Source: Micromonospora citrea
GTDB taxonomy: Bacteria; Actinomycetota; Actinomycetes; Mycobacteriales; Micromonosporaceae
Assembly: GCF_900090315.1 (NCBI RefSeq)
Contig: NZ_FMHZ01000002.1
Span: 2,458,501-2,522,500, forward strand
Direction of reading: 5' to 3'
Length of the DNA: 64,000 nt
Below the pieces are notes generated by a model. The model did no database searches, had not been told where the DNA came from, and saw nothing but the letters and a program-made list of their open reading frames with translations. A program made the position numbers and the translations under genes. Positions 1 through 7,545 of this stretch are shown one piece after another (position 1 is the first letter of the stretch; each line of letters opens with the position of its first letter).

Positions 1-677
1 TCCGTGAGGCACTCGTCCAGGCCGCGCGACACCAGCTCGGTCATCTCGTACGACCGCATCCGCTGCTCCGCCATCCACGACAGCGTCTCCGGGCCGGGCC
101 AGTAGCCGCGCAGGCCGAGCTGGAGGAACCGGTCACCGCGTACGGCGCCGGACTCGATGAGCCGGCGCATCGGCTGGCCGTGCCCGTGCAGGCTGCCGAA
201 CTCGATGTCCCCCGTGTCGGCGTGCGCGTCGAAGTGCACCAGCGACACCCGGCCCGGCCCGTGGTGGCGGGCGACGCCGGTGGCGTCGGGCAGCGCGATG
301 GAGTGGTCGCCGCCGAGCACCACCGGGATCGCGCCGGCGCGCGACACCGCGAAGACCGCCGACTCCAGGGCGGCCAGGGAGCGTTCGATGTCGCCGGAGA
401 ACATCTCGACGTCGCCGGCGTCGTACACCCGCAGGTCGCGCAGCGCGTCGACGCGCAGCGCGAGGGACGGGCGGGAGCCGTCGTGCGGAAGGTAGCAGGC
501 CTGGCGGATGGCGGAGGGGCCGAACCGGGTGCCCGGCCGGTGCGAGGTGCCGCCGTCGAAGGGCGCGCCGACGATCACGACGTCGGCGTCGGCGAAGGAC
601 GACGGGTCGTCGAGCGCGCAGCGGTCGACGCCGAGGAAGGTGACGTCGGGGCCGAACATCGGGCCGTAGCGGGTCAT
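1..677 (-). CDS. speB: Agmatinase / ureohydrolase family, C-terminus outside window
   Basis: Arginase-superfamily binuclear manganese enzyme, probably hydrolysing agmatine to putrescine and urea in the cytoplasm. The ligand motifs are intact: GGDHS with H125, and HFDAHAD with D150, H152 and D154. The early GAPFDGGTSHRPGTRFGP stretch is typical of the agmatinase branch. Its ATG overlaps the TGA of the upstream permease as ATGA, so it is the last visible gene of the polyamine operon and probably translationally coupled. About 225 residues are visible; the last quarter lies before base 1. Guanidinobutyrase or another guanidino substrate cannot be excluded from motifs; the transporter context favours agmatine. 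Confidence 0.85.
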   Translation of the reverse strand, partial: MTRYGPMFGPDVTFLGVDRCALDDPSSFADADVVIVGAPFDGGTSHRPGTRFGPSAIRQACYLPHDGSRPSLALRVDALRDLRVYDAGDVEMFSGDIERSLAALESAVFAVSRAGAIPVVLGGDHSIALPDATGVARHHGPGRVSLVHFDAHADTGDIEFGSLHGHGQPMRRLIESGAVRGDRFLQLGLRGYWPGPETLSWMAEQRMRSYEMTELVSRGLDECLT

Positions 678-1498
678 CGCTGCCGTTCCTCCAGGGTGGG
701 TCGGAGCCGGCGGCCCCGGCCGCCGCGCAGGGTGCTGGCGAGCACCAGCAGCAGGGCTACCACGAACATGGCCGTGCCGACGACGTTGACCTGCGGCGGG
801 ATGCCCCGCTGGGCGGCGCCCCAGACATACATCGGGAACGTGACGGTGGTGCCCGCGTTGAAGTTCGTGACGATGAAGTCGTCGAACGACAGCGAGAACG
901 CCAGCAGCGCGGCGGCCACGATGCCGGGCCGCACCAACGGCAGCGTGACCAGCCGGAAGGTCTGCCACTCGCTGGCGTAGAGGTCCATCGCGGCCTCCTC
1001 CAGCCGGGAGTCCATCCCGGCCAGCCGCGCCCTGACGGTGACCACCACGAACGACAGGCAGAACATGACGTGCGCGATGACGACGGTCCAGAAGCCCTGC
1101 GGCACCCCGGCGGCGACGAAGAGGGCGAGCAGCGAGGTGCCCATCACCAGTTCGGGGGTGGCCATCGGCAGGAGGACCAGCACGTCGACCCCGGACCTGC
1201 CGCGGAACCGGTGCCGCACCAGCGCGAACGCCATCAGGGTGCCGAGCACCGTGGCGACCACGGTGGCGACGAAGCCGATCTGGACGCTGCGCACCACCGC
1301 GTCGCACATGTCGGAGGTGGCGCACGGGTTGCGCCAGTTGTCGAGCGTGAACTCGTGGAAGTCGTACGACAGGCGGCTGGACGGGCGGTTGAAGGACAGG
1401 GCGGCAACGACGGCGACCGGCAGGAGGAGGTAGCCGAGCACCAGCAGCGCCACGCCCGTCACCCAGCGGTCGGCCAGCCGGCGGAGGATCCGGGCCAT
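674..1498 (-). CDS. potC: Polyamine ABC transporter permease, PotC type
   Basis: 274-residue inner-membrane permease of a spermidine/putrescine-type importer. It has an N-terminal membrane segment followed by a binding-protein-dependent transport domain; the EAA coupling loop is visible as EEAAMDLYASEWQTFRLVTLP, contacting the ATPase. Length is normal for PotC. The ATG overlaps the TGA of the preceding permease by one base (TGATG) and its own TGA overlaps the agmatinase ATG. Substrate is inferred from the family and from the agmatinase; related importers carry other cationic compounds. Confidence 0.88.
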   Translation of the reverse strand: MARILRRLADRWVTGVALLVLGYLLLPVAVVAALSFNRPSSRLSYDFHEFTLDNWRNPCATSDMCDAVVRSVQIGFVATVVATVLGTLMAFALVRHRFRGRSGVDVLVLLPMATPELVMGTSLLALFVAAGVPQGFWTVVIAHVMFCLSFVVVTVRARLAGMDSRLEEAAMDLYASEWQTFRLVTLPLVRPGIVAAALLAFSLSFDDFIVTNFNAGTTVTFPMYVWGAAQRGIPPQVNVVGTAMFVVALLLVLASTLRGGRGRRLRPTLEERQR

Positions 1499-2397
1499 CA
1501 CGGCACCTCGTCCGTACCGGCCCGGCGCAGGCAGCCGAAGACGACCGCGAGGATCGCCGCCATCAGCAGGAACGACAGCGCCGCGCCCTGCGGATAGTCC
1601 AGCCGGACCAGGAACGCCGAGTCGATGACGTTGCCGATCATGTATTCGTTGGGGGTGCCGAGCAGTTCGGCGTTGATGTAGTCGCCGCTGGCCGGGATGA
1701 AGAAGAGCAGCGCGCCGGCGACCAGGCCCGGCATGGACAGCGGCAGCGTCACCCGGCGGAAGGCCCGCAGCGGGCTGGCGTAGAGGTCGCTCGCCGCCTC
1801 CAGCAGCCGGGGGTCGAGCCGCTCCAGGCTCGCGTACAGCGGCAGCACCAGGAAGGGCATGAAGTTGTACGTCAGGCCGAGCACCACCGCGACCGGGGTG
1901 GCCAGCAGCCGGCCGTCGGGGGCGAGCAGGTGCACGTCGCGCAGCAGCCCGACGACCCAGCCGTTGTCGGACAGGATGGTCTTCCAGGCCAGCGTGCGCA
2001 CCAGGAAACTGGTGAACATCGGCGCGACCACGCAGACCAGCAGCAGGTTCTTCCACCGCCCGGCCTTCTGCGCGATCGCGTACGCCAGCGGGTAGCCCAT
2101 CAGCAGCGCCAGCACCAGCGCGAGGCCGGCGTAGCCGAAGGACCGGGCGAACTGCGGCCAGTACGCCGCGAGCGCGTCCGGGTAGTTGCCGACCGCCCAG
2201 GTCAGCGCGTACCCGGTGGCGAGCGAGCCGGCGGGGTCGTAGAGGCTGGCGGCGGCGAGCTGCACCAGCGGCACCCCGAAGAAGAGGAGCAGCCACGCCG
2301 CGCCCGGCAGCAGGAGCAGGTACGGCCGCAGCCGGTGCGCGCGGCGGGGCGGCGGCGGGTGTCCCGACCCCGTGGCGGCGCGGGTGAGCACGCTCAC
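1498..2397 (-). CDS. potB: Polyamine ABC transporter permease, PotB type
   Basis: 299-residue permease pairing with the PotC-like subunit. After a basic Pro/Arg-rich N-terminus the first membrane helix begins at YLLLLPGAAWLLLFFGVPL; the EAA loop reads EAASDLYASPLRAFRRVTLPL. The GTG at 2397 is chosen because it forms a GTGA overlap with the ATPase stop, the junction style used elsewhere in this operon. A longer in-frame start exists at 2424 but would overlap the ATPase gene by 31 bp. Location is the cytoplasmic membrane. Confidence 0.88.
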   Translation of the reverse strand: MSVLTRAATGSGHPPPPRRAHRLRPYLLLLPGAAWLLLFFGVPLVQLAAASLYDPAGSLATGYALTWAVGNYPDALAAYWPQFARSFGYAGLALVLALLMGYPLAYAIAQKAGRWKNLLLVCVVAPMFTSFLVRTLAWKTILSDNGWVVGLLRDVHLLAPDGRLLATPVAVVLGLTYNFMPFLVLPLYASLERLDPRLLEAASDLYASPLRAFRRVTLPLSMPGLVAGALLFFIPASGDYINAELLGTPNEYMIGNVIDSAFLVRLDYPQGAALSFLLMAAILAVVFGCLRRAGTDEVP

Positions 2398-3557
2398 GAG
2401 GGCACCCCGACCGGCTCGTCCCACACCGGCGTGCCCTCTCTCTCGCCGGGCTCCCGGGCCAGCAGGAAGGCGTGCCGGGGGTGCCAGTACGCCACGGCCG
2501 CCGCGCCCACCGCGCGCGGGCCGGTCGCGCCGCTGTTGGCCACGAAGACCGACAGCTCGCTGCCCCAGCCGGTACGCAGCAGGTACTGGGTGCTGGCTCC
2601 TGTGTAGGAGGCGTCGGTGACCACCCCGGTGACGTGCTGACAGCCGGCGGGAACCTGGTCGGCGGAGTCGACCAGGTGCAGCTTCTCCGGGCGTACGCCC
2701 AGGTGGACCGGCCCTCGGTCGGCGCGGGCCCGGTCGGCGGGCACCGAGAAGCGACCGCCGTGCACCGAGACCGCGACCTCGCCCCCGGCCGGGCCGGTGG
2801 CCTCGCCGGCGAGCAGGTTGGACTGGCCGAGGAAGTTTGCCACGAACCCGGTGGCCGGGAACTCGTAGAGGTCGGCGGGCGTGCCGAGTTGCTCGATCCT
2901 GCCGGCGTTCATCACCGCGACCGTGTCGGCCATCGTCATGGCCTCCTCCTGGTCGTGGGTGACGTGCACGAACGTGACGCCGACCTCGGTCTGGATCCGC
3001 TTCAGCTCGGCCTGCATCCGCCGGCGCAGCGTGAGGTCGAGGGCGCCGAGCGGCTCGTCCAGCAACAGCACCCGGGGGCGGTTGACCAGGGCGCGGGCCA
3101 GGGCGACCCGCTGTTGCTGGCCGCCGGAGAGCTGGGCTGGGCGGCGGTGGCCGAGGTCGTCGAGCCGCACCAGCGCGAGCATGGCCATGACCTGGTCGTC
3201 GACGGACCGGATGCCGCGCCGGCGCAGGCCGAAGGCCACGTTCTCGAAGACGTTCAGGTGCGGGAAGAGCGCGTAGCTCTGGAACACCGTGTTCACCGGC
3301 CGCTTGTACGGCCGCAGCCGGGTGACGTCCCGGTCGCCGAGCAGCACCCGCCCGCTGGTCGGCTCCTCCAGGCCGGCGATCATCCGCAGCGTGGTGGTCT
3401 TGCCGCAGCCGGACGGCCCGAGCAGGGCGAAGAACGCGCCCTGCGGGACGGTCAGGCTGAGGTCGTCGACGGCGGTGGCGGCGCCGTACCGCTTGGTGAG
3501 GCCGGCCAGCCGCAGGTCACCGGCCGGGGTCTCGCGTTCCGAGGTCGCCCTGCCCAT
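2394..3557 (-). CDS. potA: Polyamine ABC transporter ATP-binding protein
   Basis: 387-residue ATPase energising the importer. Walker A GPSGCGKTT is at about residues 47-55, followed by the Q-loop (VFQSYALFPHLNV), signature LSGGQQQR, Walker B VLLLDEPLGALD and the switch histidine in VHVTHDQEEAM. The C-terminal ~130 residues form the TOBE-type regulatory region typical of PotA. ATG 3557 is used; an in-frame GTG nine bases upstream (3566) overlaps the TGA of the binding-protein gene as GTGA and may be the true coupled start, adding three residues. It lies between the binding-protein and permease genes. Confidence 0.9.
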   Translation of the reverse strand: MGRATSERETPAGDLRLAGLTKRYGAATAVDDLSLTVPQGAFFALLGPSGCGKTTTLRMIAGLEEPTSGRVLLGDRDVTRLRPYKRPVNTVFQSYALFPHLNVFENVAFGLRRRGIRSVDDQVMAMLALVRLDDLGHRRPAQLSGGQQQRVALARALVNRPRVLLLDEPLGALDLTLRRRMQAELKRIQTEVGVTFVHVTHDQEEAMTMADTVAVMNAGRIEQLGTPADLYEFPATGFVANFLGQSNLLAGEATGPAGGEVAVSVHGGRFSVPADRARADRGPVHLGVRPEKLHLVDSADQVPAGCQHVTGVVTDASYTGASTQYLLRTGWGSELSVFVANSGATGPRAVGAAAVAYWHPRHAFLLAREPGEREGTPVWDEPVGVPS

Positions 3558-3562
3558 GCTGA

Positions 3563-4747
3563 TCACGCCCCGATGACCCGCTGGAACTTGCCCTCGTACT
3601 CGCGCTCCTGCTGCTCGTCCAGCGCCATGAAGACCTTGGACCTCGCCAGGATGGCCTCGTCCGGGAAGATCAGCGGGTTGGCGGCCAGCTCCGGGTCGAT
3701 CTTCTCCATCTCGGCCTGGGCGCCCTGGACCGGGCAGATGTAGTTCACGAACGCGGCGAGCTTCGCGGCGATCGCCGGGTCGTAGTAGTGGTCGACGAGC
3801 CGCTCGGCGTTGCCCCGGTGGGTGGCCTTGTTCGGCACGACCACGTTGTCCGACCAGATCATCGCCCCGGACTCGGGCACCACAAACCTGATCTTGTCGT
3901 CGTCGAAGCCGAGCTGGATGGCGTCGCCGGACCAGCCGATGCACGCGGCGACGTCGCCCCTGGCGAGCTCGGGCGCGTAGTCGTTGCCGGTGAACCGGCG
4001 GATCTGGCCGGAGTCCACGGCCTTCCTGAGCTTGTTCAGCGCGTCGTCGAACTGCGCGGCGGTGAATTTCGCCGGGTCGTGGCCGTTCGACTGGAGCAGC
4101 AGGCCCATGGTGTCGCGCATCTCGGCCAGCGCGGTCACCCTGCCCTTGAGGTCGGGGCGGGTGAGCAGCTCGTCGACCGTACGGATCTCCTTGGTCACCC
4201 TGCCGTTGTAGGCCAGGCCCGCCAGCCCGGACTGCCAGGGAATGGCGAGCTGGTCCTGCGGGTCGAAGGACCGGTTGCGCAGCGACGGCAGCAGGTTGGC
4301 CGCGACGTTGGGCAGCTTCGACCGGTCGAGCTGCTGCACCCAGCCGAGGCGGATCAGCCGCGCCGCCATCCAGTCGGAGAGGACCACGACGTCGCGCCCG
4401 ATGCTCTGGCAGCCCGCGAGCTGGTTGCGCACCTTGCCGAAGAACTCGTTGTTGTCGTTCACGTCCTCCGTGTAGGTCACCTGGATGCCCGTCTTCGCGA
4501 CGAACGCGTCGAGGGTCGGCCGCTTCGCACCGTCGGACTCGTCGACGTCCATGTACTGCGGCCAGTTGGAGAACGTCAGCTTCTTCTCGGTGCCCGACAG
4601 GTCCTCGCTGACGCAGCCGGCCCCGCTCCGGGTGGCCGCCTCGGTGCCGCAGCCGGCCAGCGCGCCGCCCGCGGCCAGCAGCGTGGCCGAGCCGAGGGCG
4701 CCGGTGAGCAGTCCACGCCGGGTGAGGGACCGAGCGCGAGTGCGCAT
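3563..4747 (-). CDS. potD: Polyamine-type substrate-binding lipoprotein (Tat signal)
   Basis: 394-residue extracellular solute-binding protein, PotD/PotF-like, delivering substrate to the permeases. The N-terminus has a twin-arginine motif (LTRRGLLTGALG), a hydrophobic core and the lipobox LAGC, so it is probably exported by Tat and anchored as a lipoprotein. ATG 4747 is preceded by AGGAG 8 bases upstream and places the signal at the very N-terminus; a longer start at 4813 would bury it. First gene of the operon and divergent from the Lrp-type regulator. Specificity (putrescine, spermidine or other) cannot be read from the sequence. Confidence 0.88.
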   Translation of the reverse strand: MRTRARSLTRRGLLTGALGSATLLAAGGALAGCGTEAATRSGAGCVSEDLSGTEKKLTFSNWPQYMDVDESDGAKRPTLDAFVAKTGIQVTYTEDVNDNNEFFGKVRNQLAGCQSIGRDVVVLSDWMAARLIRLGWVQQLDRSKLPNVAANLLPSLRNRSFDPQDQLAIPWQSGLAGLAYNGRVTKEIRTVDELLTRPDLKGRVTALAEMRDTMGLLLQSNGHDPAKFTAAQFDDALNKLRKAVDSGQIRRFTGNDYAPELARGDVAACIGWSGDAIQLGFDDDKIRFVVPESGAMIWSDNVVVPNKATHRGNAERLVDHYYDPAIAAKLAAFVNYICPVQGAQAEMEKIDPELAANPLIFPDEAILARSKVFMALDEQQEREYEGKFQRVIGA

Positions 4748-4947
4748 GTGACGACTCCTGGGGGTCGACGTCGGCGGGACGGGGGAGGGTGGCGCGCCGG
4801 CGGGAGGGTGCAAAGGACGAATGATCCTGACATGAGGCCCCCTCCCTTACAAGTGATTCCGTTGCGGCGATAGCTCCAGACGACGAATTACGCCAAACTG
4901 TGCGAGGCCACCCGGCGCGGCCCGGGAACCGACATGGGGAGCGGTCG
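4748..4947. promoter_or_regulatory. Divergent control region between polyamine operon and Lrp gene
   Basis: A 200-bp spacer must hold promoters for both genes. It is locally AT-richer around 4840-4890. The + strand carries TTGCGG at 4862 followed about 17 bases later by GAATTA, a weak promoter candidate toward the regulator. Divergent Lrp-type genes commonly bind such spacers, but no clear palindromic operator was found. Confidence 0.4.
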
Positions 4948-5460
4948 ATGACGAACCGGCAGCACGACAACGGCAACGGCGGGCGAAGGGTCACCGTCCG
5001 CGAGGGCGCCGGCCACGCCCTGCTCGACGACGTGGCGAAGCAGATCATCGAGCAGCTCCAGGAGGACGGCCGCCGGCCGTACGCGACCATCGGCAAGGCG
5101 GTCGGGCTGTCGGAGGCGGCGGTACGCCAGCGCGTGCAGCGGCTGCTCGACGCCGGGGTGATGCAGATCGTGGCCGTGACCGACCCGCTCCAGCTCGGCT
5201 TCCCCCGCCAGGCCATGATCGGCCTGCGTACCGACGGCGACATGGAGGCGGTGGCCGACCGCCTCGCCGAGCTGGACGAGGTCGCCTACGTGGTGATCAC
5301 GGCGGGCTCGTTCGACCTGCTGACGGAGGTGGTGTGCCGCAACGACGACCACCTGCTGGAGATCCTCCAGCGGCTGCGGGCGGTCGAGGGCGTGCTGTCG
5401 ACGGAGGCGTTCGTCTATCTCAAGCTGCGCAAGCAGACGTACTCCTGGGGCACCGCCTGA
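4948..5460 (+). CDS. Lrp/AsnC family transcriptional regulator
   Basis: 170-residue one-domain-pair regulator: N-terminal winged HTH of AsnC type (about residues 25-75; the LQEDGRRPYATIGKAVGLSE stretch) and C-terminal RAM/ligand-sensing fold (VAYVVITAGSFDLLTEVVCR). ATG 4948 follows GGGGAG at good spacing; an in-frame codon at 4900 exists but lacks support. Divergent from the polyamine operon and about 2 kb from the aminotransferase, so it probably senses an amine or amino acid and controls these genes. That role is inferred from position. Confidence 0.88.
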   Translation: MTNRQHDNGNGGRRVTVREGAGHALLDDVAKQIIEQLQEDGRRPYATIGKAVGLSEAAVRQRVQRLLDAGVMQIVAVTDPLQLGFPRQAMIGLRTDGDMEAVADRLAELDEVAYVVITAGSFDLLTEVVCRNDDHLLEILQRLRAVEGVLSTEAFVYLKLRKQTYSWGTA

Positions 5461-5509
5461 TCCGGCCGCCGGCCCGGTCGGAGGCCACCGGGTTGCCGGT
5501 CGGGATCAG
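5457..5509. terminator. Candidate bidirectional terminator between convergent genes
   Basis: Outer arms CTGATCC and GGATCAG contain the stop codon of the Lrp gene on one side and of the DUF397 gene on the other; an inner CCCGGT/ACCGGG pair can extend the fold. No U-tract, as is usual in high-GC actinobacteria. Confidence 0.45.
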
Positions 5510-5697
5510 CCGGCGCGCCCGACGGAGGCGACGAACGCCCGCCAGGCGTCGGGTGCGAAGCTGAGGGTGCCGCCGTCGCGGTCCTTGCTGTCCCGGACCA
5601 GCACCCGGCCGGGCAGGTTGTCGGCCACCTCGACGCAGTCGCCGCCGTTGTTGCTGCTGCGGGTGGCGGTGCGCCAGCGGGCGTCGGTCATGTCCAT
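5506..5697 (-). CDS. DUF397 small protein
   Basis: 63-residue protein of the DUF397 family, recognisable by ARWRTATRSSNNGGDCVEVA and the DSKDRDGGTLSFAPDAWRAF core. These small actinobacterial proteins are usually encoded next to an XRE/DUF5753 regulator, as here; some pairs affect development or behave like antitoxin/toxin-type partners. ATG 5697 follows GGGAAG; a second ATG at 5691 overlaps the regulator TGA as ATGA, so coupling is likely with either start. Molecular activity is unknown. Confidence 0.85.
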   Translation of the reverse strand: MDMTDARWRTATRSSNNGGDCVEVADNLPGRVLVRDSKDRDGGTLSFAPDAWRAFVASVGRAG

Positions 5698-6455
5698 GTC
5701 GTCGCCACTTCCCTGATCAGCTCGATCGACCGGCGTCGCGGCAGCGCCTCGCCCGCCACGCTCTCCCATCTGCCGCCCAGGCTAGCAATGTCGGCACTCT
5801 CGGTCACCACCTGACCGCGAAGCTGGTTGTCCACATAGGCCGCCTCGGCGCCGTCGGGCAGGCGGATCAGGACGAACGGCCCGGCGAGCCCGGTGTGCCA
5901 GGGCACCTCGGCCGGGATCACCCGCACCTGCACGTGCTCCTGCTCGGCGACCGTCAGCAGATGGGCCAACTGGCCGGCCATCACCGCCCGGTCGCCGACC
6001 AGCCGCCGCAACACCACCTCGTCGATCACGGCGACGAGCTGCGGCGGAGCCTCCCGCGCCAGGAGCGCCTGCCGGGCCACCCGACCGGCGACGATCTCGT
6101 CCACCTCGGCCGGCGGGAGCAGGCCGCCCGTCCCCAGCACCGCGCGGGCGTACCCTTCCGTCTGCAACAGCCCCGGCACCAGCAGCGGCTGGTAGGTGCG
6201 GATCGAGACGGCGTCCTGTTCGAGCTCGGCCCACGGCCGGAACCAGGGCAGGTCACGGCGTCGGAACGGCTCGGGCCACAGCTCGGCGGCGTCGCGGCCG
6301 AGCACCTCGGCGACGGCGAGCCGGGTCCTGGGGTGCGGTATCCGACCCGACGCGAGCCACCGGCCCGCCGTCTTCGGGTCCACACCCACCTTCTCCGCCA
6401 GCGACTCGACCGTCTCCCCCTTCTCGGCCATCGCCACCCGCAGCACCTCGTTCAC
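5688..6455 (-). CDS. XRE-family regulator with DUF5753 domain
   Basis: 255-residue regulator. Residues ~1-60 form a Cro/CI helix-turn-helix (ETVESLAEKVGVDPKTAGRW), and residues ~90-250 match DUF5753, including the QPLLVPGLLQTEGYARA segment and the DNQLRGQVVTE region. The start is GTG with GGGAGG just upstream. Together with the DUF397 gene this is the WhiJ-like two-gene arrangement repeated many times in actinomycete genomes. Likely role is a ligand- or partner-controlled DNA-binding protein; targets are unknown. Confidence 0.87.
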   Translation of the reverse strand: MNEVLRVAMAEKGETVESLAEKVGVDPKTAGRWLASGRIPHPRTRLAVAEVLGRDAAELWPEPFRRRDLPWFRPWAELEQDAVSIRTYQPLLVPGLLQTEGYARAVLGTGGLLPPAEVDEIVAGRVARQALLAREAPPQLVAVIDEVVLRRLVGDRAVMAGQLAHLLTVAEQEHVQVRVIPAEVPWHTGLAGPFVLIRLPDGAEAAYVDNQLRGQVVTESADIASLGGRWESVAGEALPRRRSIELIREVATTWT

Positions 6456-6825
6456 ACCCGACCTCCCACGCCGACGTCACACTCGGGCGCACCGTAGCGA
6501 CGCTGCGTGCTCGCGTCGCCGCCGAACCGCCGTGTCGCGCGGGGACTTGTTTCGCGCGTTCCGGGTGGCCGACCGCTGCCCGGAAAAGGCCCTGGACATG
6601 CCGCCGGCACCCGGCCGCCGGACGCGGGCGACGCTTGACGCCCCGCCGGCCCTCGTTGCGCAACCTCGCCGACCCGACCGTGCCCGAGTCGCTGTCCGGG
6701 CGGGCCGACCCCCGCCGTCATCCGGAGCAGCCCGCCGACGCCGGGCGACTCCCCGGGGCGGCCCCGTCTCGGCGGAACCGGGCTCCGGGAGGGACCGGAA
6801 GTTCCCGGCCGACGGCGCCGACCTG

Positions 6826-7071
6826 ACCTCGCCCACCCTGTCGAGCTGATGTCACAAACGACTCAACCAAACGCCCGCCGCACCCCGACGCCACCCTGTC
6901 ATGACGCCGGCAACCGAACCTCGCCCACCCTGTCGAGCTGATGTCACAAACGACTCAACCAAACGCCCGCCGCACCCCGACGCCACCCTGTCATGACGCC
7001 GGCAACCGAACCTCGCCCACCCTGTCGAGCTGATGTCACAAACGACTCAACCAAACGCCCGCCGCACCCCG
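6826..7071. repeat. 92-bp direct repeat, 2.7 copies
   Basis: Copies begin at 6826, 6918 and 7010 (period exactly 92). The first two are essentially identical; the third matches for about 61 bases and then diverges. Each unit contains CACCCTGTC twice and the segment CCTGTCGAGCTGA. An inverted copy of that 13-mer is found at 7206-7218. Confidence 0.9.
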
Positions 7072-7086
7072 GCGCCCCAGCACCCC

Positions 7087-7198
7087 GGCGTCGCGGCGTC
7101 CCGGCGTCCCGGCGTCCCGGTGTCCCGGTGTCCCGGTGTCCCGGTGTCCCGGTGTCCCGGCGTCCCGGTGTCCCGGTGTCCCGGTGTCGTGATGTCGT
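7087..7198. repeat. 8-bp tandem repeat, 14 copies
   Basis: Unit GGYGTCCC (Y = C or T) repeated head to tail; the T form dominates the middle and the last two copies decay to GTGTCGTG-like sequence. It follows directly on the 92-bp array and is enclosed by the inverted pair at 7021-7033 and 7206-7218. Confidence 0.9.
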
Positions 7199-7460
7199 AA
7201 CCGACTCAGCTCGACAGGGCCCGGCCAAGTACCCCTCGCCCGCCCACTCGCGGCAGCTTCGCGACCGGGTCGATCGCCCGGCCCGATGAGGGTGCGGGCG
7301 CACTCAGGGCGGCACCGCACGTGGGCGGCGGTGGCCGTTGCCGGGTGCCGGCGACGGAGGACGCCCGGACACCGACCGCGAGAGCGTGCGGATTCCGTCG
7401 CTCCGACACTCAACATCCTCCGAATCCGTTGCAGAAGTGCCAAGTCACAGCCGATTTCAC

Positions 7461-7490
7461 TTGCCTTTGCAGCTCAGGGTGTGCGATAAC
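7461..7490 (+). promoter_or_regulatory. Candidate promoter of the aminotransferase gene
   Basis: TTGCCT, an 18-base spacer and GATAAC lie about 56 bases upstream of the ATG in the AT-richest part of the tract. A second TTGCAG at 7429 is possible. Weak match only. Confidence 0.3.
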
Positions 7491-7545
7491 CGTGGGCAGA
7501 GCGGCCGGCGTCACCCCACACCGGCCCGGGACCGATGGGGCTCAC

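Larger units (their letters stand above)
6456..7545. other. 1.1-kb non-coding tract with tandem repeats
   Basis: No convincing gene on either strand. Roughly the first 370 bp are featureless GC-rich sequence. Then follow nearly three copies of a 92-bp unit, fourteen copies of an 8-bp unit, and a 330-bp stretch before the aminotransferase gene. The last 150 bp are relatively AT-rich and probably hold that gene's promoter. Confidence 0.7.

Noticed and set aside
6993..7289. Frames through the 92-bp and 8-bp repeats coding for repeated GTPGHRD or RRPGVPVS peptides
   Set aside because: They are translations of the satellite; no start signal, and the 8-bp unit is not a multiple of three, so the apparent repeat proteins arise in all frames.
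4858..7432. Shared TCCGTTGC upstream of the Lrp/polyamine operon (4858) and the aminotransferase (7425) as an Lrp operator
   Set aside because: The 8-mer also occurs at 58660 in an unrelated promoter, where TTGC is the -35 element. It most likely marks -35 boxes, not a regulator site.
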